64,000 bases of DNA, taken from Turritopsis dohrnii. Taxonomy: Eukaryota; Cnidaria; Hydrozoa; Anthoathecata; Oceaniidae. A program made the position numbers and the translations under genes. Below are positions 35,205 to 53,027 of this stretch, piece after piece; the stretch's first letter is position 1; every line of letters starts with the position of its first letter. The notes under the pieces were generated by a model. It had not been told where the DNA came from, did not search any database, and saw only the letters and a program-made list of their open reading frames with translations. The stretch covers positions 1,674,001 to 1,738,000 of the forward strand of contig BQMF02000018.1 in the NCBI GenBank assembly GCA_027922465.2. Reading direction: 5' to 3'.

Positions 35205-35639
35205 AACAAACGAAGTCTCTCGAGACAAGCTCTATTTAGAAATACACAATAAGAGCTAAAAATACAGTTGAAAAATACACAACAGACAGTCTGCGCGGAT
35301 TTAAATAAAACTGCTTTGCATTATGATCAAAGTCACAAGACAAGTAGCATTGAGACTCAGTCATAACACTTGTAACTTTTAATGCATCGAAACAGGCATA
35401 AAATAACCCCCTTCATTCAAAGAGTTGACAGGATGGCATGAATTGAATTTCAAACTAGGACAAACTAGGCAATTGAAAAACTATTGAATCGGCCAACGGT
35501 CATTTAAAGAACAAGCATTGTTTTAGACGTCATTTCTATTGCTTTGAAGAGAACAAGGGTTAGGGAGATCATATGAAACAATGGTTAAAATGTTTTACAA
35601 TACAACAAATAGTTTAATGAGTAGTGTAACCATGTGGCA

Positions 35640-37572
35640 TAGTGTGGAACCAAATAGATCTAAATTTAAACAGATGAAAATCTGCACAAAAGTTTGTTAC
35701 TTTTTGTCTTCTCTTAGGGCCTAAGTCACACTGATGCTAATATACCTTTTGAAAAGTGTAAATAAGGCTTAACAAGTAATATCAGAAAGTATTTGCTACA
35801 AACAAAAGAAATGTGTGATCTGAAACCATGGATACGTATTTTATAATGAAAATAAAATTCGTTAAAAAAATTCTTTAAGATCCAAAAGAAAAAAAAAACC
35901 TTTTCAAAAAAAAAAATTAAAGTGAAAAATCCATGAGAATTCTGAGTTTCAAAACAAAAAATAGCCAAAGTTTACATAAAAAAACAAGAATAAAATATAA
36001 AAAGGTTTTATTGATCATGATCACACTAGGTTTGTTGAACAGTTAAAGAAGAAAAACATGAAGAATGACCATTTGTAATATGGCTTCCTTGCATACACAA
36101 AAATCCAATTAAAACTTTTTAAGGCAAGATCCGCCAAAAATCAGTGCATTGAATAAAATTTATTGAATGAAAGATTTAGAGCTAAAACATATATCAGGCC
36201 TTGTCAGGAAGAAAAAGGGCGGTGTGCGACTACCGCACGCCTGAATTTAAAACTTCAAAAATATGGCGTGCGATGATCGCACGCCATCTAATTTTTAGGC
36301 GTGTGATGGAGTGCGAAGCTTAAAAAGATTATATACATTCGTTCTTGTAATGTAAAAAAAACAGCTGGCACTGTCTAGACGCAGCGGAATTTATTTAAAT
36401 ATTTGTTTACTTTAAAGTACCAGTTGTATATCAAAAAGGCTTTTATTAATCTTGTTCATGAAAAAAGTTTTTCTATTTATTAATCTTCTTGAAAAGAAGT
36501 TTTTGATGACGTTATCGACCACGACGAAAAGAGACACATAATTTCTTTCATGTGTTATTAAAAAAGTCGAATATGAAATTTACATTCGAAAACGTGTTTA
36601 TCAATTTATATCACATCACGTTGCAGCATGTTTCGCAATATTGAAACAGAAATTGTCACCTGTCTTTGCTTATAGATATTTTTTTGAATGAAGCACGTAA
36701 AAATTTTTTTCTTCTCGTGCTTAAATATTTTCAAAGACAGCTGACAGCTTTTGGGAATACTATCATGACGTCTTAAAATGAATGAAAATGAATGATCATT
36801 TTTTTCAAAAGTTATCGAAAAAACTTTTTTACGTTGTGCAGTCGATCAATGTTTGATAATGAATGAATTTTCATTTCTTTTCTCAAAAGATCAAAGATTA
36901 TGAAAGCTCGATTTTCCTTCATAATTGTTAATTACATGTACGATAAAATGCGTTTGTGAACAGATTGCTTGTTTGCGTTTCTTATACTTTGAGGACCCCA
37001 CTAGTTCTCTTATTGAAAGATTTATTCTCTAGCCACAGAGGACTTCAGGTTTAAACATTATTAGACAAGAAAAGTTAAGACTGCGAGAGTCAACCTTTAA
37101 TGTATTGATGCCAGTCCTTGTGTTTGGGGTTCACAAGTTTAAACATCCCCCACTTGTCTGTAAAAGATTAGGCAGACATACATAAAAAACGTTAAAACAG
37201 GCGTGCGAACAACCGCACGCCTTGAAGAATTCAGGCGTGTGTGGGGGCGTGCGAGTGCGATCGCACGCCTCTCCTGACAAGGCCTGATATATACAAAAAT
37301 ATGATAATGTATGGTTGGCAAAATTTCAGATTTCAAGCTGTGCTTCAAAATCCTTGTCCTTCACTTCACTAAAACAACGCAAAAGTAATATGAACAATAT
37401 TAAGCAATTTTAGCATACGAAATTCCTAAATAACATAGTATATATAGTAGTAAATAGGGAAAGAGATACGAAAAAACACTCTGTCTCCCACTTACAGACC
37501 ATGTTTTGAAACGGGAAAAAAGCAAACTCAGCTAATAATTGTATACCACCGTGTAACGTCAACACGAAAAGT

Positions 37573-37607
<35 letters not shown>

Positions 37608-37690
37608 GATGATGAACAAAATCGGAAACTGACATTCACCTATCTCGTGAAACTACTATGCCTCCTCTTTCGCTTACGCTCACTGCGGGG
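35640..37690. repeat. Inverted relative of the 14405-15386 repeat, split by an insertion
   Basis: Read in reverse complement, 35640-36194 and 37287-37690 follow the sequence at about 14405-15330, including TGCCCCCGCAGTGAGCG and ATACGTATCCATGGTTTCAG. A run of ATG/CATCAT triplets at about 37575-37605 and the derived open frames are repeat-encoded, not genes. Confidence 0.6.
36195..37286. mobile_element. Insertion with CAGGCCTTGTCAGGA ends
   Basis: CAGGCCTTGTCAGGA at the left and TCCTGACAAGGCCTG at the right are inverted copies, flanked by ATATAT on both sides. Subterminal GCACGCC/GGCGTGCG motifs occur on both arms. The related repeat without the insertion defines the empty site. A short piece of similar sequence (TTTAGGCGTGTGATGG) recurs near 38906. 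Confidence 0.7.
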
Positions 37691-40081
37691 GCAATTATCG
37701 TTCTGCAATTTAACAACCGCAAGCGAAAACGAAATAAAAATGGAAGAGGAGGAGCTAGGTTGTAAAGAAGGAGTCATCTCTCTGCACCAGCACATGTACA
37801 GGGTGATGCATAAAGACAGAGAGTTTTTGAACAAAAAGAACACTCAACTACTGATTGTTATGAGTCAATTAATGCCTATTTGACAGTTTTTTTTATTTAT
37901 TCAGTTTCTTTGTTTTGCTCTTATTCAAGATTGAGTTTTTGCTGCCATTTTCCGGTAGCAAAAAACCCCTGAAAAAAACACTGATAACTTAGGTTTCTAG
38001 GCTAGTGTTTCATTTGCCACCGTTTATCGAAACTTTTAGTTTTTATTTAGTTATGGAAGAGAAGCATGTTTTCATTTTTATTTAATGTAAACAAACTCTT
38101 TACACAAATAATTATAGTTTTAAACTGGCGTAATTAAAATGCAAGTACTGTTACAAACAGTTACAAAGGTCATTTTAGACTGAGGCACTGAAATCTCAAA
38201 ACATTTCCGCTCTCCGCAAACCATAGTTGCGCCTTAGAGAGACACTAAACTAAGTTAAGAGTGTCCCGGATTTTGAACTCCAGGGGTTGGAATGTCTGCT
38301 TTTGGTATATACCTCTACCTAAGCAGTTAGGACCAATAATTTTCTGGATTAGCCTCTGCAAGTTCACCACACATAACGTAATAATGGCCTATCCATTATG
38401 ATTCTTCATGGTCCTGGTTTCTTCACGTGTTGCTGGTAATTGGTCTCTATTACTCTGTTTCATAAAACATTTTATTCAGTTATACGTGGTGAATTTGGTG
38501 AGAGTGAATGTATATTTTCCTGACAAGAATCTTTGTTTACATTTTGTGTCTGTAATAAGGAAGGCAGGGCTTGACAAATGGCGTATGTGCGTTTGTCACA
38601 AACGTTTGATGATAGAAATTGTCCCATTACGTACTGATCCTTATGAATTAGTCCACGCACAAACGCCAATCTTTACTTCCCAATGTACGTCTCATATAGT
38701 CTACTAGCTTGGAAAGCTAAGCACGTACAATCCACATTAGTGATTTCGCCCATGATGGATGCTACCATTTTGAAACGTACAGCAATTTGATGTTATGTTT
38801 TTTTTAAAAAATTGATAAAACTTTTAAAACCAGTCAATTTTTTCCGAAGAGAGTCGAACACAGCAAAATCGACAAGACATTACGTTTCCACCCCTGAAGC
38901 TGTTTAGGCGTGTGATGGTGTGCGAAAGAAATCATTATTCATCTTGTTTTAATCAAAACAAAATTTTTGATCCCTAGTCAACATGTATAATGTTTTTATG
39001 AGGTTATGAAAAAAAAATAAGGAAAGAAGCAAATTTCTGGGGGGGAGGGGTGCACCGGAATCCCCTTCCAGCTATGCTATTCGACATGCAGCATTGTTAT
39101 AAGTGAATTGACTTTAAATGGTGTCCAGTAAAATCTTTTCTGAGTAGTGCTTTATAGCTTTGTTAGAAAACAAGTACTAACCTACGACTGAAATACTAGT
39201 AGCAAAAAATAATAGATACAAACAGAGTTTGAAAAAATACAAAAAACGCAACATATTCCCCAAAGGAAGCTACAAAAATTGATTCAAATGTGATAATTGC
39301 CTGTAAAAAAGTAAAAATATCACGAATACAAGGGAGGACGGTGTAGCAATTAACATGATCAACAGTATAATATAATGTATTATTTGTATTTTATTTGATA
39401 CTTGTTTTTACCAGTTTTTTATTATGTTATCGGTTTCTATCATCAGGCTTCGCCATGAAGAAATGTCTAACTGCGGGATAAAAGCCGTAGCTAGAATACA
39501 TTAGTTACGGGATCGCGTACTATGAAAAACAACATCGCAAATATTGTACAAGAGCCTTAACAGGCATAAGGATTTCTACACTTTTTGTTCATACTTTGTA
39601 CTGAAATAATACCCACTTGATATAATTCAAATAATGAAATGGTAACAAAAAAACATTATTAACACTTTCTAATGTTTCTGGAAATTTTGATTATTCATCT
39701 CACAACTATTCAAAAGATATTTCGAGATATGGATACAGTTTTGAATTAAGAATGGATGTACACCATTTTCTTTCACGGGAATTGACATTATGACGACGTG
39801 CCATATTAGACAAAAACAATCGCCGCGGACGTATAGTTCGTATAGTTCGGATGACAGTGAGAAAATTGAACCAAAACTACGGAAGGTTTTAATAGATTTC
39901 TTGCTTACGTGAAAATCTAATAAACAACAAGAAAAAGTTTTTCATGTTGAGCTAAATCGAAACTACGCGAAAAAACACGTCCATTGCATAGCTTTAGCTA
40001 CGCGACAGCGTGCAGGAACGCGATCGCGTAGCTGTCGTGACGAAGTCTGTATCATGCTTTTTCTTTTTACTTTTGTTATAG
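37690..40081. other. Region upstream of RNF121, no gene recognised
   Basis: The missing first exon and promoter of RNF121 should lie here or further left, but I could not identify an ATG exon ending in the required phase. No other coding sequence is evident. Small open frames (for example 38408-38707) have no recognisable domain. Confidence 0.4.
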
Positions 40082-46282
<6,201 letters not shown>

Positions 46283-47297
46283 TGCTTACTTTGTTATGTA
46301 ATAGTGGGAAATTAAACGGAGAAAGAGGTGTGATTTGAGCTGTGTTATTTGTCTGTGCTTTTTAACGCTTTAATTCAACATCCGTGCTGTTATTAGCTTG
46401 TTAGAAATGGATCGATACAATAGTCCATTTTGTATACTTGCGAGGAAGCTTTACTGGATTTTTTATGAATTGGTCTGACGTAATATAAGCGAAAAAACCT
46501 ATACAGTACAACCCCGTTAGGCCGGACTCTCAAGGTTCCGAAAAAATCGGTTCGACTTAATGGGAGTCTGACTTATCGGAACTTCATCTTAAGTCAGACT
46601 CTATTTATTTAGTCTGAAGGAGCACCAGGTTTTAGTTCCATTTAAACGGTGTCCGACTTAACGGGATTATACCGTATGTATATATAAATGGATTTGAACG
46701 AATTCGAAACCTAACAATTTTTCCTGTTCATTCCAATCTAGAAAATTCCTACGAGAATGGATAGGTCCCACAGCTTACTCCTTAAGGCCCGTGGAAACGA
46801 GCCTTTAGCTTTTATTTCGTTGAACAGGGAAGTCGTCATTGAATGGTGGTTTTGACATATGATAATGAATAGAAAAATAATTTTGGTTTTAAGAATTTGT
46901 ATTTATGATTTATGTAAAATAAGGACATTGTATTGAGAGAGAAGTTTAAAAGAAATCATATACATCAGAAATAGTTTCCTTGATTGCCTTTTGATTTCAT
47001 GCTGACCTGAAAAGTAAGGCATTTATTGTATGTGAAAATTACTTATCCACCTTCATATGCTTTTGTTTCCTTCCACTCAGCCGAAAGTATAATGGCCAGG
47101 AGTCGACGGATGGCCTTTGCCCCTCACTTTTTTGCAGAGCAAGAAAAATTCGGATTAAGAATTTTAATTTTTGAAATGGTTTTGAATATCATTTAATTAT
47201 TATCAATAATCATTTTCTAAAAATTTCAAAGCTCGTTAGCCCCACCCTGTGGGTGTTCCTTAGTCGTTACATATATGATTTCTCCATTTTCAAGCTA
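46283..47297. other. RNF121 3' UTR and downstream sequence
   Basis: ATTAAA near 46311 could serve as a polyadenylation signal. Apart from the MITE at 46504-46674 I see no further feature or coding sequence. Confidence 0.4.
46504..46674. mobile_element. Very short Tigger/pogo-like MITE
   Basis: CAGTACAACCCCGTTAGGCC at the left and the right end (reverse complement CGGTATAATCCCGTTAAGTC) are imperfect inverted repeats, and each end abuts TA. The element is 171 bp. A solitary left end of the same kind lies near 23983. Confidence 0.7.
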
Positions 47298-48145
47298 CAG
47301 TCGACGCTCGTAATCTCGAACTCCCAAGGGACCAACAGAAAAGTTCGAGATAACGGGTGTTCATCATCAGTTCTGTGAGCAAACTTTGTGTAGCTGATTA
47401 AAGCTCACCTGAAGAGACTTTTTATAAGAGAGGGTACTTGAGCAAACTGCTCGGTTAAGAAAAGGGAACAATTAAAATAAATGCAATGCAAGGTCTTCTT
47501 TCTTCCAAATTCCCGCCTAGAGTTCGAGATACAGTGGAACCTCTAATACGGCCACTTTGGGGGACCCAGCTTAGTGGCCGTTGCATTAGAGGTGACCGAT
47601 GTATGGAGGTTTTATATAAATATACTTTTTTTCTCAAAAAGGCTAGTCAGTACAATCTACAATCATGATACAACTTTTTACTGAAATAATCTGTTAGTTA
47701 CTTTTTTTGTGAAACATTAAGCCTAAGTGCTTCAAGTCGTAGTGTGTGACAAGATTCAAAGCACTTACTAAGTCAACATCACCCAATGTTGCACAAAATT
47801 TGTTTAAATCATCTACCAAGAATATCAAAATCATCCTTAATTTCTCATGGTGTTTCTATCTCGTCATCATCACCTTCGATCGCGCAACGAATTGTTGTTT
47901 CTCTCAAGTTCTCCTTACAGTTCATGGAATGTATATCAACTGTGTGTCTACTGATGTCACTGCGTCTTCGTCTTGATTCAAGTGGGAACCGATAACAATT
48001 TTTTTTATATTTCCTTTCATTTGCTAACATAAAAATTTTTTTTTACCCTTAGTAGAGGTAAAATTAGACATTGGGACAATAGGAAGTGGCCGTTTGGCCG
48101 TTGATTGTTGATAAATAGAGGTTCCACTGTATAACGAGCGTAAAT
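47298..48145. mobile_element. Outer MITE with CAGTCGACGCTCGTAATCTC end
   Basis: The left end reads CAGTCGACGCTCGTAATCTC and is preceded by TA. The matching right end is AGTTCGAGATA, then after the inner element TAACGAGCG. It is thus split by another MITE at a TA within its own right terminus. The last bases (about 48140-48150) are diverged. Confidence 0.65.
47532..48129. mobile_element. Inner Tigger/pogo-like MITE
   Basis: CAGTGGAACCTCTAATACGG (then CCAC) at the left is inverted at the right (GTGGCCGTT... and ATAGAGGTTCCACTG). TA flanks both ends (47530-47531 and 48130-48131). No coding content is seen. Confidence 0.8.
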
Positions 48146-48353
48146 CAGTTTCCAAACAAAAAGTAGAAGGAAACTTAACTCTGCGATGATGAGTGGAGAG
48201 TAGTAGGTGAGGGTCAATATAGGCCCACTTTTCGATATTCATAATTTTATCGAGAATTTACTATATTTTTTAACGGTGAAAATAAGGGGGATTTCCCCAT
48301 GACATTATTAACGTGAAACGCGTTAATAAGTGTTATCGTGAATGAAATTTCAA

Positions 48354-51300
48354 TTAGTATAGAGGTTTGGTGTGTATCCCATCATCGGCTACGATTCTTT
48401 TGTCATAATAAGCGCTGAGACCTAGTTTATTTTGTGTGTACGTGACGATCTTATGATTACTTACCCTAAACCCTGTATTTTGAGCCATGTCCTTACTACC
48501 ATCCAAAGCTTCTTTGTATCGCTGCCAACTCATTTCATTTTGTCTTTTTGAAATTCCCTTACAACTAAATTTTGACTTACCTAAATCTTGATTCTCCGCA
48601 AAATAACATTTACTGGTGAGCGCAATCATTCGCGTACCATTGAACTCCGCCTTGAATAAACCCGGTGTTCTATCGTGGTATTTACTCGTACTCAAAAATT
48701 CTGCTTTACCTTGCTTGAAATAATAATCCTTAAGTTCGGGTTTAACGATATCATCCAACGACTTAGACGAAAGAGCCATGTACATACTATCCGTATCCAT
48801 TTGAATCAATTCAAAATCCCTCCTGTCAATATATTTATCGAGAAAGTCGTAGTAAAACTCAAGCATCCTCAATTTAGCAAATTGGTACACGGCGATACCG
48901 CATTGATAAGGTCGATTTATATTGACTTGACGTTTTCTCTCTTTGATCTCAAACGTCTCATTAATGACTTCAAGATCGTCAAAGAAAGGGCTTCTGAACG
49001 CCTTATCGACATTTTCCTCTGATTTTGTGTACATATTATTGGTATGTTTTTCGAGATCTTCAATCATTTTACCGTAGAACGAATTACCTTTCAGTTTATG
49101 AGTGTCACCGAGTTGTTTTAATGCAGGGTTCGAATCGCCATCTCGTCTTGCATCGGTTACTTCTTTAGGGAACCATTTGAAAGGCCTGCTCGCTGTATAT
49201 TTCAGAATTTTATATACGCCAGTCACCTTCAAACCGTGATCTATATACCACTTCAACAACGGTGTATATAACAAAATCTTCTTCGCCTTACAAACCCCCA
49301 ATAACTTTTTAGTTCCTTTGATATTCATCCTATTTGTAGCTGTTTGATAATCCTTCATATGTTGAGGTACTAATCTCTCAGGAATTTTATCGACAACAAA
49401 CAGAGGTGAAAACTCTTCAAATTTAGCTTTTAACTCTTCCGGAACATGAATATCTACCTGACAAAAACCAAAAATAGAACCGTCACATACACCCTCGGAA
49501 AACTCTTTCAAAAACTCCGGATCTGTAGGATTTTTGATCTCAATGTAACTCTCCTTTCCACAGGGCATCTCCTGTCCCGAACAAAACAAGTACAAACTAT
49601 TCGCATCAAAACCAACAACAGACTCACAATCCCTAGCGTCTTTATATTTATGAGGTCGTATCTTTGACACACCTCTTTCGGCATATCTGGAAAACACAAT
49701 ACTCGGACCACCAACCATACCGGTTTTCAACAACTCGTAAGCTTTGTTTTTCGGACACGCCTCACAATCTTTCCGTATTTTTGAACAGTCTTTGCAACCT
49801 TGTTTATAACATTCCTTCGAACATTTACACGTACAAGGTTGTCCGGGTGCATACAAATCGGGCTCTCCTTTCTTTTTCATTTTCAACGCTTTGTTCAAAA
49901 CATAAGTCATCGAAATTCCAGGAATAGATACAGCATCCTTCAACATATCGATATCGTCTCCATAATAATATTCTCGCGTCTTCTCCAAAGCTTCAACAAA
50001 CGGTACAACATCAGCCAAGTTATATTCTTTTAACCAATCCAACATCGTAACACACCCACGTTTCTCAAATTCAACCTTAAAATCTTCATATTCTTGAGTA
50101 GTGATTAAAATCTTTTTCTTGAGACTCGAGTAAAAATCTTCATATTTAACAGTGCCTATGTGAGAAAGTTTCTCAAAACTATCCAACCATTCATAAGGAA
50201 AGACGAGTTTTTGTTCTTCACAATTGTTTGCTTTACACCAACCATCAAAAGAAAGACCCGGTGCAAGATAAGATTTCACATCTAAAAATTTGAACTGACC
50301 GGTCGTCAAAAACATATAGCTGTTTTCTTTCTTAGCCACAGAGATTGAACCGGCCTGTTCTGTCATATGATTAACAAAGTGCTTCTTGATCATATTGAGA
50401 TCGTATTTACCGCTATTGAAACCTAGCACAGGAACCTGATTACACCAAGCTTCGTGTCGCATAACTACGGAGGATGGAAGCGAATCTTTGTCGGGCAAAT
50501 AATATTTTTCACTTACACATTTCGAGATGCCCTCCCACCGTTTTTCTAAATCTAAAATAAAGTCTTTGACGAGCTTTTCCGGATCCGAATTTACAAGAAA
50601 GGTGGGTTTATTTGTAAAGTTATCGGTAATAGCAACGCTGACTGCGATATGTTTAGTGTCAAAAGTCAGATCACTCGTAACTTGTTGGTCGAGTTTATGG
50701 AGTATCGTTTCGAAATCAAACACGATAAAGTATGGGTATGGAACAAACTTCTTTTCAAGCTCAACGGTACTCAACTCCGGTATTTCACACTCCCAAACTG
50801 AAACAACATCATAACCAAGACTCCTAATTTTTGTCTCCATGTCGAGTGTAGCTCGATATTTTTTCGGATCACCATTTATACAAGGACATCCATGCCATTT
50901 ACAACCATAATATTGATAGACAGTATTACTTTCAGGTTCATACCCATCTACAAGAATCTCTCGCTTGTTAATCTTCACACACCTCTCACCACCATGACCA
51001 CAAAGAGCGTGATGAATATGTTTACCTGTGATTTCAGATTGTTTTTCAATCCATCGACAACCAGCATAACTGTACTGGGTGTTACCTCCATAGAATACCT
51101 TCTCAGAACTGTTCATGATATGCTTAAACTTTTCTCCTTTGCATATCAACTTGGTTTTTCCTCCTGAACAAAGGTTTTCTGTTACGTGTCTTTTATAGTG
51201 ACCATGTCTATTAAACCTTTGTTCGCAACCGGCACATTCCCAGTGTTTCGTCAAACCTTCAAGATCCTTTATGTAGAAGCAATGACCCTCGTAGAGACCA

Positions 51301-52484
51301 ATATCAACACAAGGTAAACTTTTTCTGAACTGGTTTTTACCAAACACCAATTTCCAAACCTGTTGGTTTTTCGGCTCATATAGACGGATGTTGACATTAA
51401 ACTGTTTGGCAATACCTTCAAAATCAACAAGTTTTGTAGCTCGTACATCCTTAACTTTTAGGTTCTGATCATCATAAAAATCTCGAGCTAGTTCTAACGC
51501 TTTGCTAGTAGTGCGTTTAGCAGGTCTTTGTTTGTTTTTAGCATACCCAAAGTAGATAGCAAGACATCTCCATACACACAGATTGTCGTTTTTATCATCT
51601 ATCGCATGGATACATCTTTTCTCACGAAGCCAATCAGGCAGAGGACCACAACCCATGAGCGGTTCATTGCTGTGTATGACTTTTATGATAATTCGAGTAA
51701 ACTCAACCCGCCCCTGATAGACACCCGGACTATCGAAAACCTCGGCTGCTGGTAGATACGCCTTAGACCAAACACCATCATCGTCCAAATCTAACCTTCG
51801 ACTCTCACATCGTTTGATATACTCCTCGATTGCGGATAAACTTGTATAAGTACCTTCTCCAGGAAGCGTCTTTTCATACTTTACAAGTTCCCCATTTCCC
51901 CGATAAATTTTAGCGGTAAAACTGTAAACAATCCTCGAACGCATTTCGATATCTTCTCTGATTCGGTTGAAAATCATATTTGATAGGTCTGAATTCAAAA
52001 TACCGGTAACCTCATACCTGTTCATTCTTGGATGGCTTTCAATCAAGTTGATTTGTGGTCGTTGATCTAATTCTCGAACAACATTATCATCCTCATCTCT
52101 CTCTTTTCTAACCTTTTTATACAGATTGAGAACCTTATCTTTCAAAGTTTTGAAAGCTTTACTAGTTTTCTCCTTAATAGGTTTAGGTACATGATTTACC
52201 AACCAATCTCTCCATTCATCCAACTTACTTTTCACAACAGGTCTATTTTTCGACATTTCTCGCTGTTCAAAGATATCCATATCTTGTTGGGTAGGAATAA
52301 ATGGAACAGGTCTTGGTGGTGGAACAGGTCGGTTAAACCTAGTAGGTCTTGGTGGTGGAACAGGTCGGATAGGTGGGTTTGCTAATAATTCGATCAACTC
52401 AGCTTTTCTGAGTTTTGAGTAGCCATGTAAACCGCGTTCTCTAGCGAGAGCTTTTAATTCAACAACAGTTTTTCTAGTAGTCAT
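48354..52484 (-). CDS. polB: Protein-primed family B DNA polymerase with added domains
   Basis: It replicates the Polinton genome. The 1376-residue frame is intact. Domains in order: a SAP-like helix pair (residues 5-37); a Pro-rich linker; an OTU-like block (DDKNDNLCVWRCLA at 296-309, GHCFY at 400-404); a C2H2 zinc finger (CAGCEQRFNRHGHYKRH, 417-433); and an endonuclease-like block (VDGYEPESNTVYQYYGCKWH, 512-531). The exonuclease follows (Exo I DFE at 590-592, Exo II around 689-695, Exo III YNLAD at 821-825), then a Cys cluster (884-909). The polymerase motifs are A DANSLY (960-965), B KGNSFYG (1132-1138) and C DTDS (1230-1233). All expected catalytic residues are present. The ATG at 52484 is preceded by an AT-rich promoter-like motif. 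Confidence 0.95.
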   Translation of the reverse strand: MTTRKTVVELKALARERGLHGYSKLRKAELIELLANPPIRPVPPPRPTRFNRPVPPPRPVPFIPTQQDMDIFEQREMSKNRPVVKSKLDEWRDWLVNHVPKPIKEKTSKAFKTLKDKVLNLYKKVRKERDEDDNVVRELDQRPQINLIESHPRMNRYEVTGILNSDLSNMIFNRIREDIEMRSRIVYSFTAKIYRGNGELVKYEKTLPGEGTYTSLSAIEEYIKRCESRRLDLDDDGVWSKAYLPAAEVFDSPGVYQGRVEFTRIIIKVIHSNEPLMGCGPLPDWLREKRCIHAIDDKNDNLCVWRCLAIYFGYAKNKQRPAKRTTSKALELARDFYDDQNLKVKDVRATKLVDFEGIAKQFNVNIRLYEPKNQQVWKLVFGKNQFRKSLPCVDIGLYEGHCFYIKDLEGLTKHWECAGCEQRFNRHGHYKRHVTENLCSGGKTKLICKGEKFKHIMNSSEKVFYGGNTQYSYAGCRWIEKQSEITGKHIHHALCGHGGERCVKINKREILVDGYEPESNTVYQYYGCKWHGCPCINGDPKKYRATLDMETKIRSLGYDVVSVWECEIPELSTVELEKKFVPYPYFIVFDFETILHKLDQQVTSDLTFDTKHIAVSVAITDNFTNKPTFLVNSDPEKLVKDFILDLEKRWEGISKCVSEKYYLPDKDSLPSSVVMRHEAWCNQVPVLGFNSGKYDLNMIKKHFVNHMTEQAGSISVAKKENSYMFLTTGQFKFLDVKSYLAPGLSFDGWCKANNCEEQKLVFPYEWLDSFEKLSHIGTVKYEDFYSSLKKKILITTQEYEDFKVEFEKRGCVTMLDWLKEYNLADVVPFVEALEKTREYYYGDDIDMLKDAVSIPGISMTYVLNKALKMKKKGEPDLYAPGQPCTCKCSKECYKQGCKDCSKIRKDCEACPKNKAYELLKTGMVGGPSIVFSRYAERGVSKIRPHKYKDARDCESVVGFDANSLYLFCSGQEMPCGKESYIEIKNPTDPEFLKEFSEGVCDGSIFGFCQVDIHVPEELKAKFEEFSPLFVVDKIPERLVPQHMKDYQTATNRMNIKGTKKLLGVCKAKKILLYTPLLKWYIDHGLKVTGVYKILKYTASRPFKWFPKEVTDARRDGDSNPALKQLGDTHKLKGNSFYGKMIEDLEKHTNNMYTKSEENVDKAFRSPFFDDLEVINETFEIKERKRQVNINRPYQCGIAVYQFAKLRMLEFYYDFLDKYIDRRDFELIQMDTDSMYMALSSKSLDDIVKPELKDYYFKQGKAEFLSTSKYHDRTPGLFKAEFNGTRMIALTSKCYFAENQDLGKSKFSCKGISKRQNEMSWQRYKEALDGSKDMAQNTGFRVSNHKIVTYTQNKLGLSAYYDKRIVADDGIHTKPLY

Positions 52485-52507
52485 GTTGTAATATATATAT
52501 CACGATT

Positions 52508-52529
52508 ATATCTTTTTAAATCACTTTTT
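52508..52529 (-). promoter_or_regulatory. Promoter-like motif upstream of PolB
   Basis: On the coding strand the sequence is TGATTTAAAAAGATAT, 24-39 nt before the PolB ATG. The 101-residue gene at 54383 has TGATATAAAAAGATAT at a similar distance (15 of 16 identical). A shared Polinton transcription signal is the simplest reading. Confidence 0.45.
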
Positions 52530-52635
52530 AAAATTTTCGATTATCATTTTCCAATTTTTCATCCAAAAGATTCGTAACCTTTGTGTTCTATTTTTGTTAC
52601 TCGTTGATTAAGTAACAAAAGCGAGGTCAATTTAT

Positions 52636-52917
52636 TTATTTTTTGTAAACTCTCTTCTCTCTCTTAGCGTTATAACGTTTTTGAGAGCTGAGATATTTTT
52701 CTCTGTTATTTTTTATCCAGTTTAAACAGTATTTATTAACCGTTTGTTTCGTATCAGGATCGAGAATATAAGATGGATCCTCATCATTTTTCTCAAGCAC
52801 CTCGAGTAATTTAGCTTTGTTCATTAGGTTAGCATATTTTATTTTTCGTGACGCACATAATTTTCGTAAAGCGTCACGAGTCATTGACTTGTAATCTGAT
52901 TCTGTTTTGTCGGTCAT
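52636..52917 (-). CDS. Small SAP-like domain protein
   Basis: A 93-residue protein, MTDKTESDYKSMTRDALRKL onward, whose residues about 10-45 (TRDALRKLCASRKIKYANLM then KAKLLEVLEKND) form two short helices like the SAP/Rho_N fold. The C-terminal half is basic (KRYNAKREKRVYKK). A nucleic-acid-binding role is likely by fold and charge. It stands between PolB and integrase, divergent from integrase with 110 bp between them. PolB itself starts with a similar SAP-like motif. Confidence 0.6.
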   Translation of the reverse strand: MTDKTESDYKSMTRDALRKLCASRKIKYANLMNKAKLLEVLEKNDEDPSYILDPDTKQTVNKYCLNWIKNNREKYLSSQKRYNAKREKRVYKK

Positions 52918-53027
52918 GTTTATGTTTATTATCTTTATATAAAGATAATAAACAACGTTTAAGTCACTTTTCTCGTGTCATTTTTGTTAAAAAAAATGAG
53001 CTAAATAAACGTTGTTTATAAATAAAA
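52918..53027. promoter_or_regulatory. Divergent promoter region with palindromes
   Basis: The 110 bp between the SAP-like gene and integrase contain a perfect 24-bp palindrome (TATTATCTTTAT and its complement) at about 52927-52950. There is also an inverted pair AAACAACGTTTA / TAAACGTTGTTT about 45 bp apart. Both ends carry TATAAA-like sequences. It probably drives both genes. Confidence 0.5.

Noticed and set aside
37572..37883. Open frame with a run of Asp residues
   Set aside because: The Asp run is an ATG-triplet microsatellite and the rest belongs to a repeat also found inverted near 14405-14560.
39793..39890. Candidate first coding exon of RNF121 starting ATGACAGTGAGA
   Set aside because: The only nearby donor leaves phase 2, while the next exon needs phase 0.
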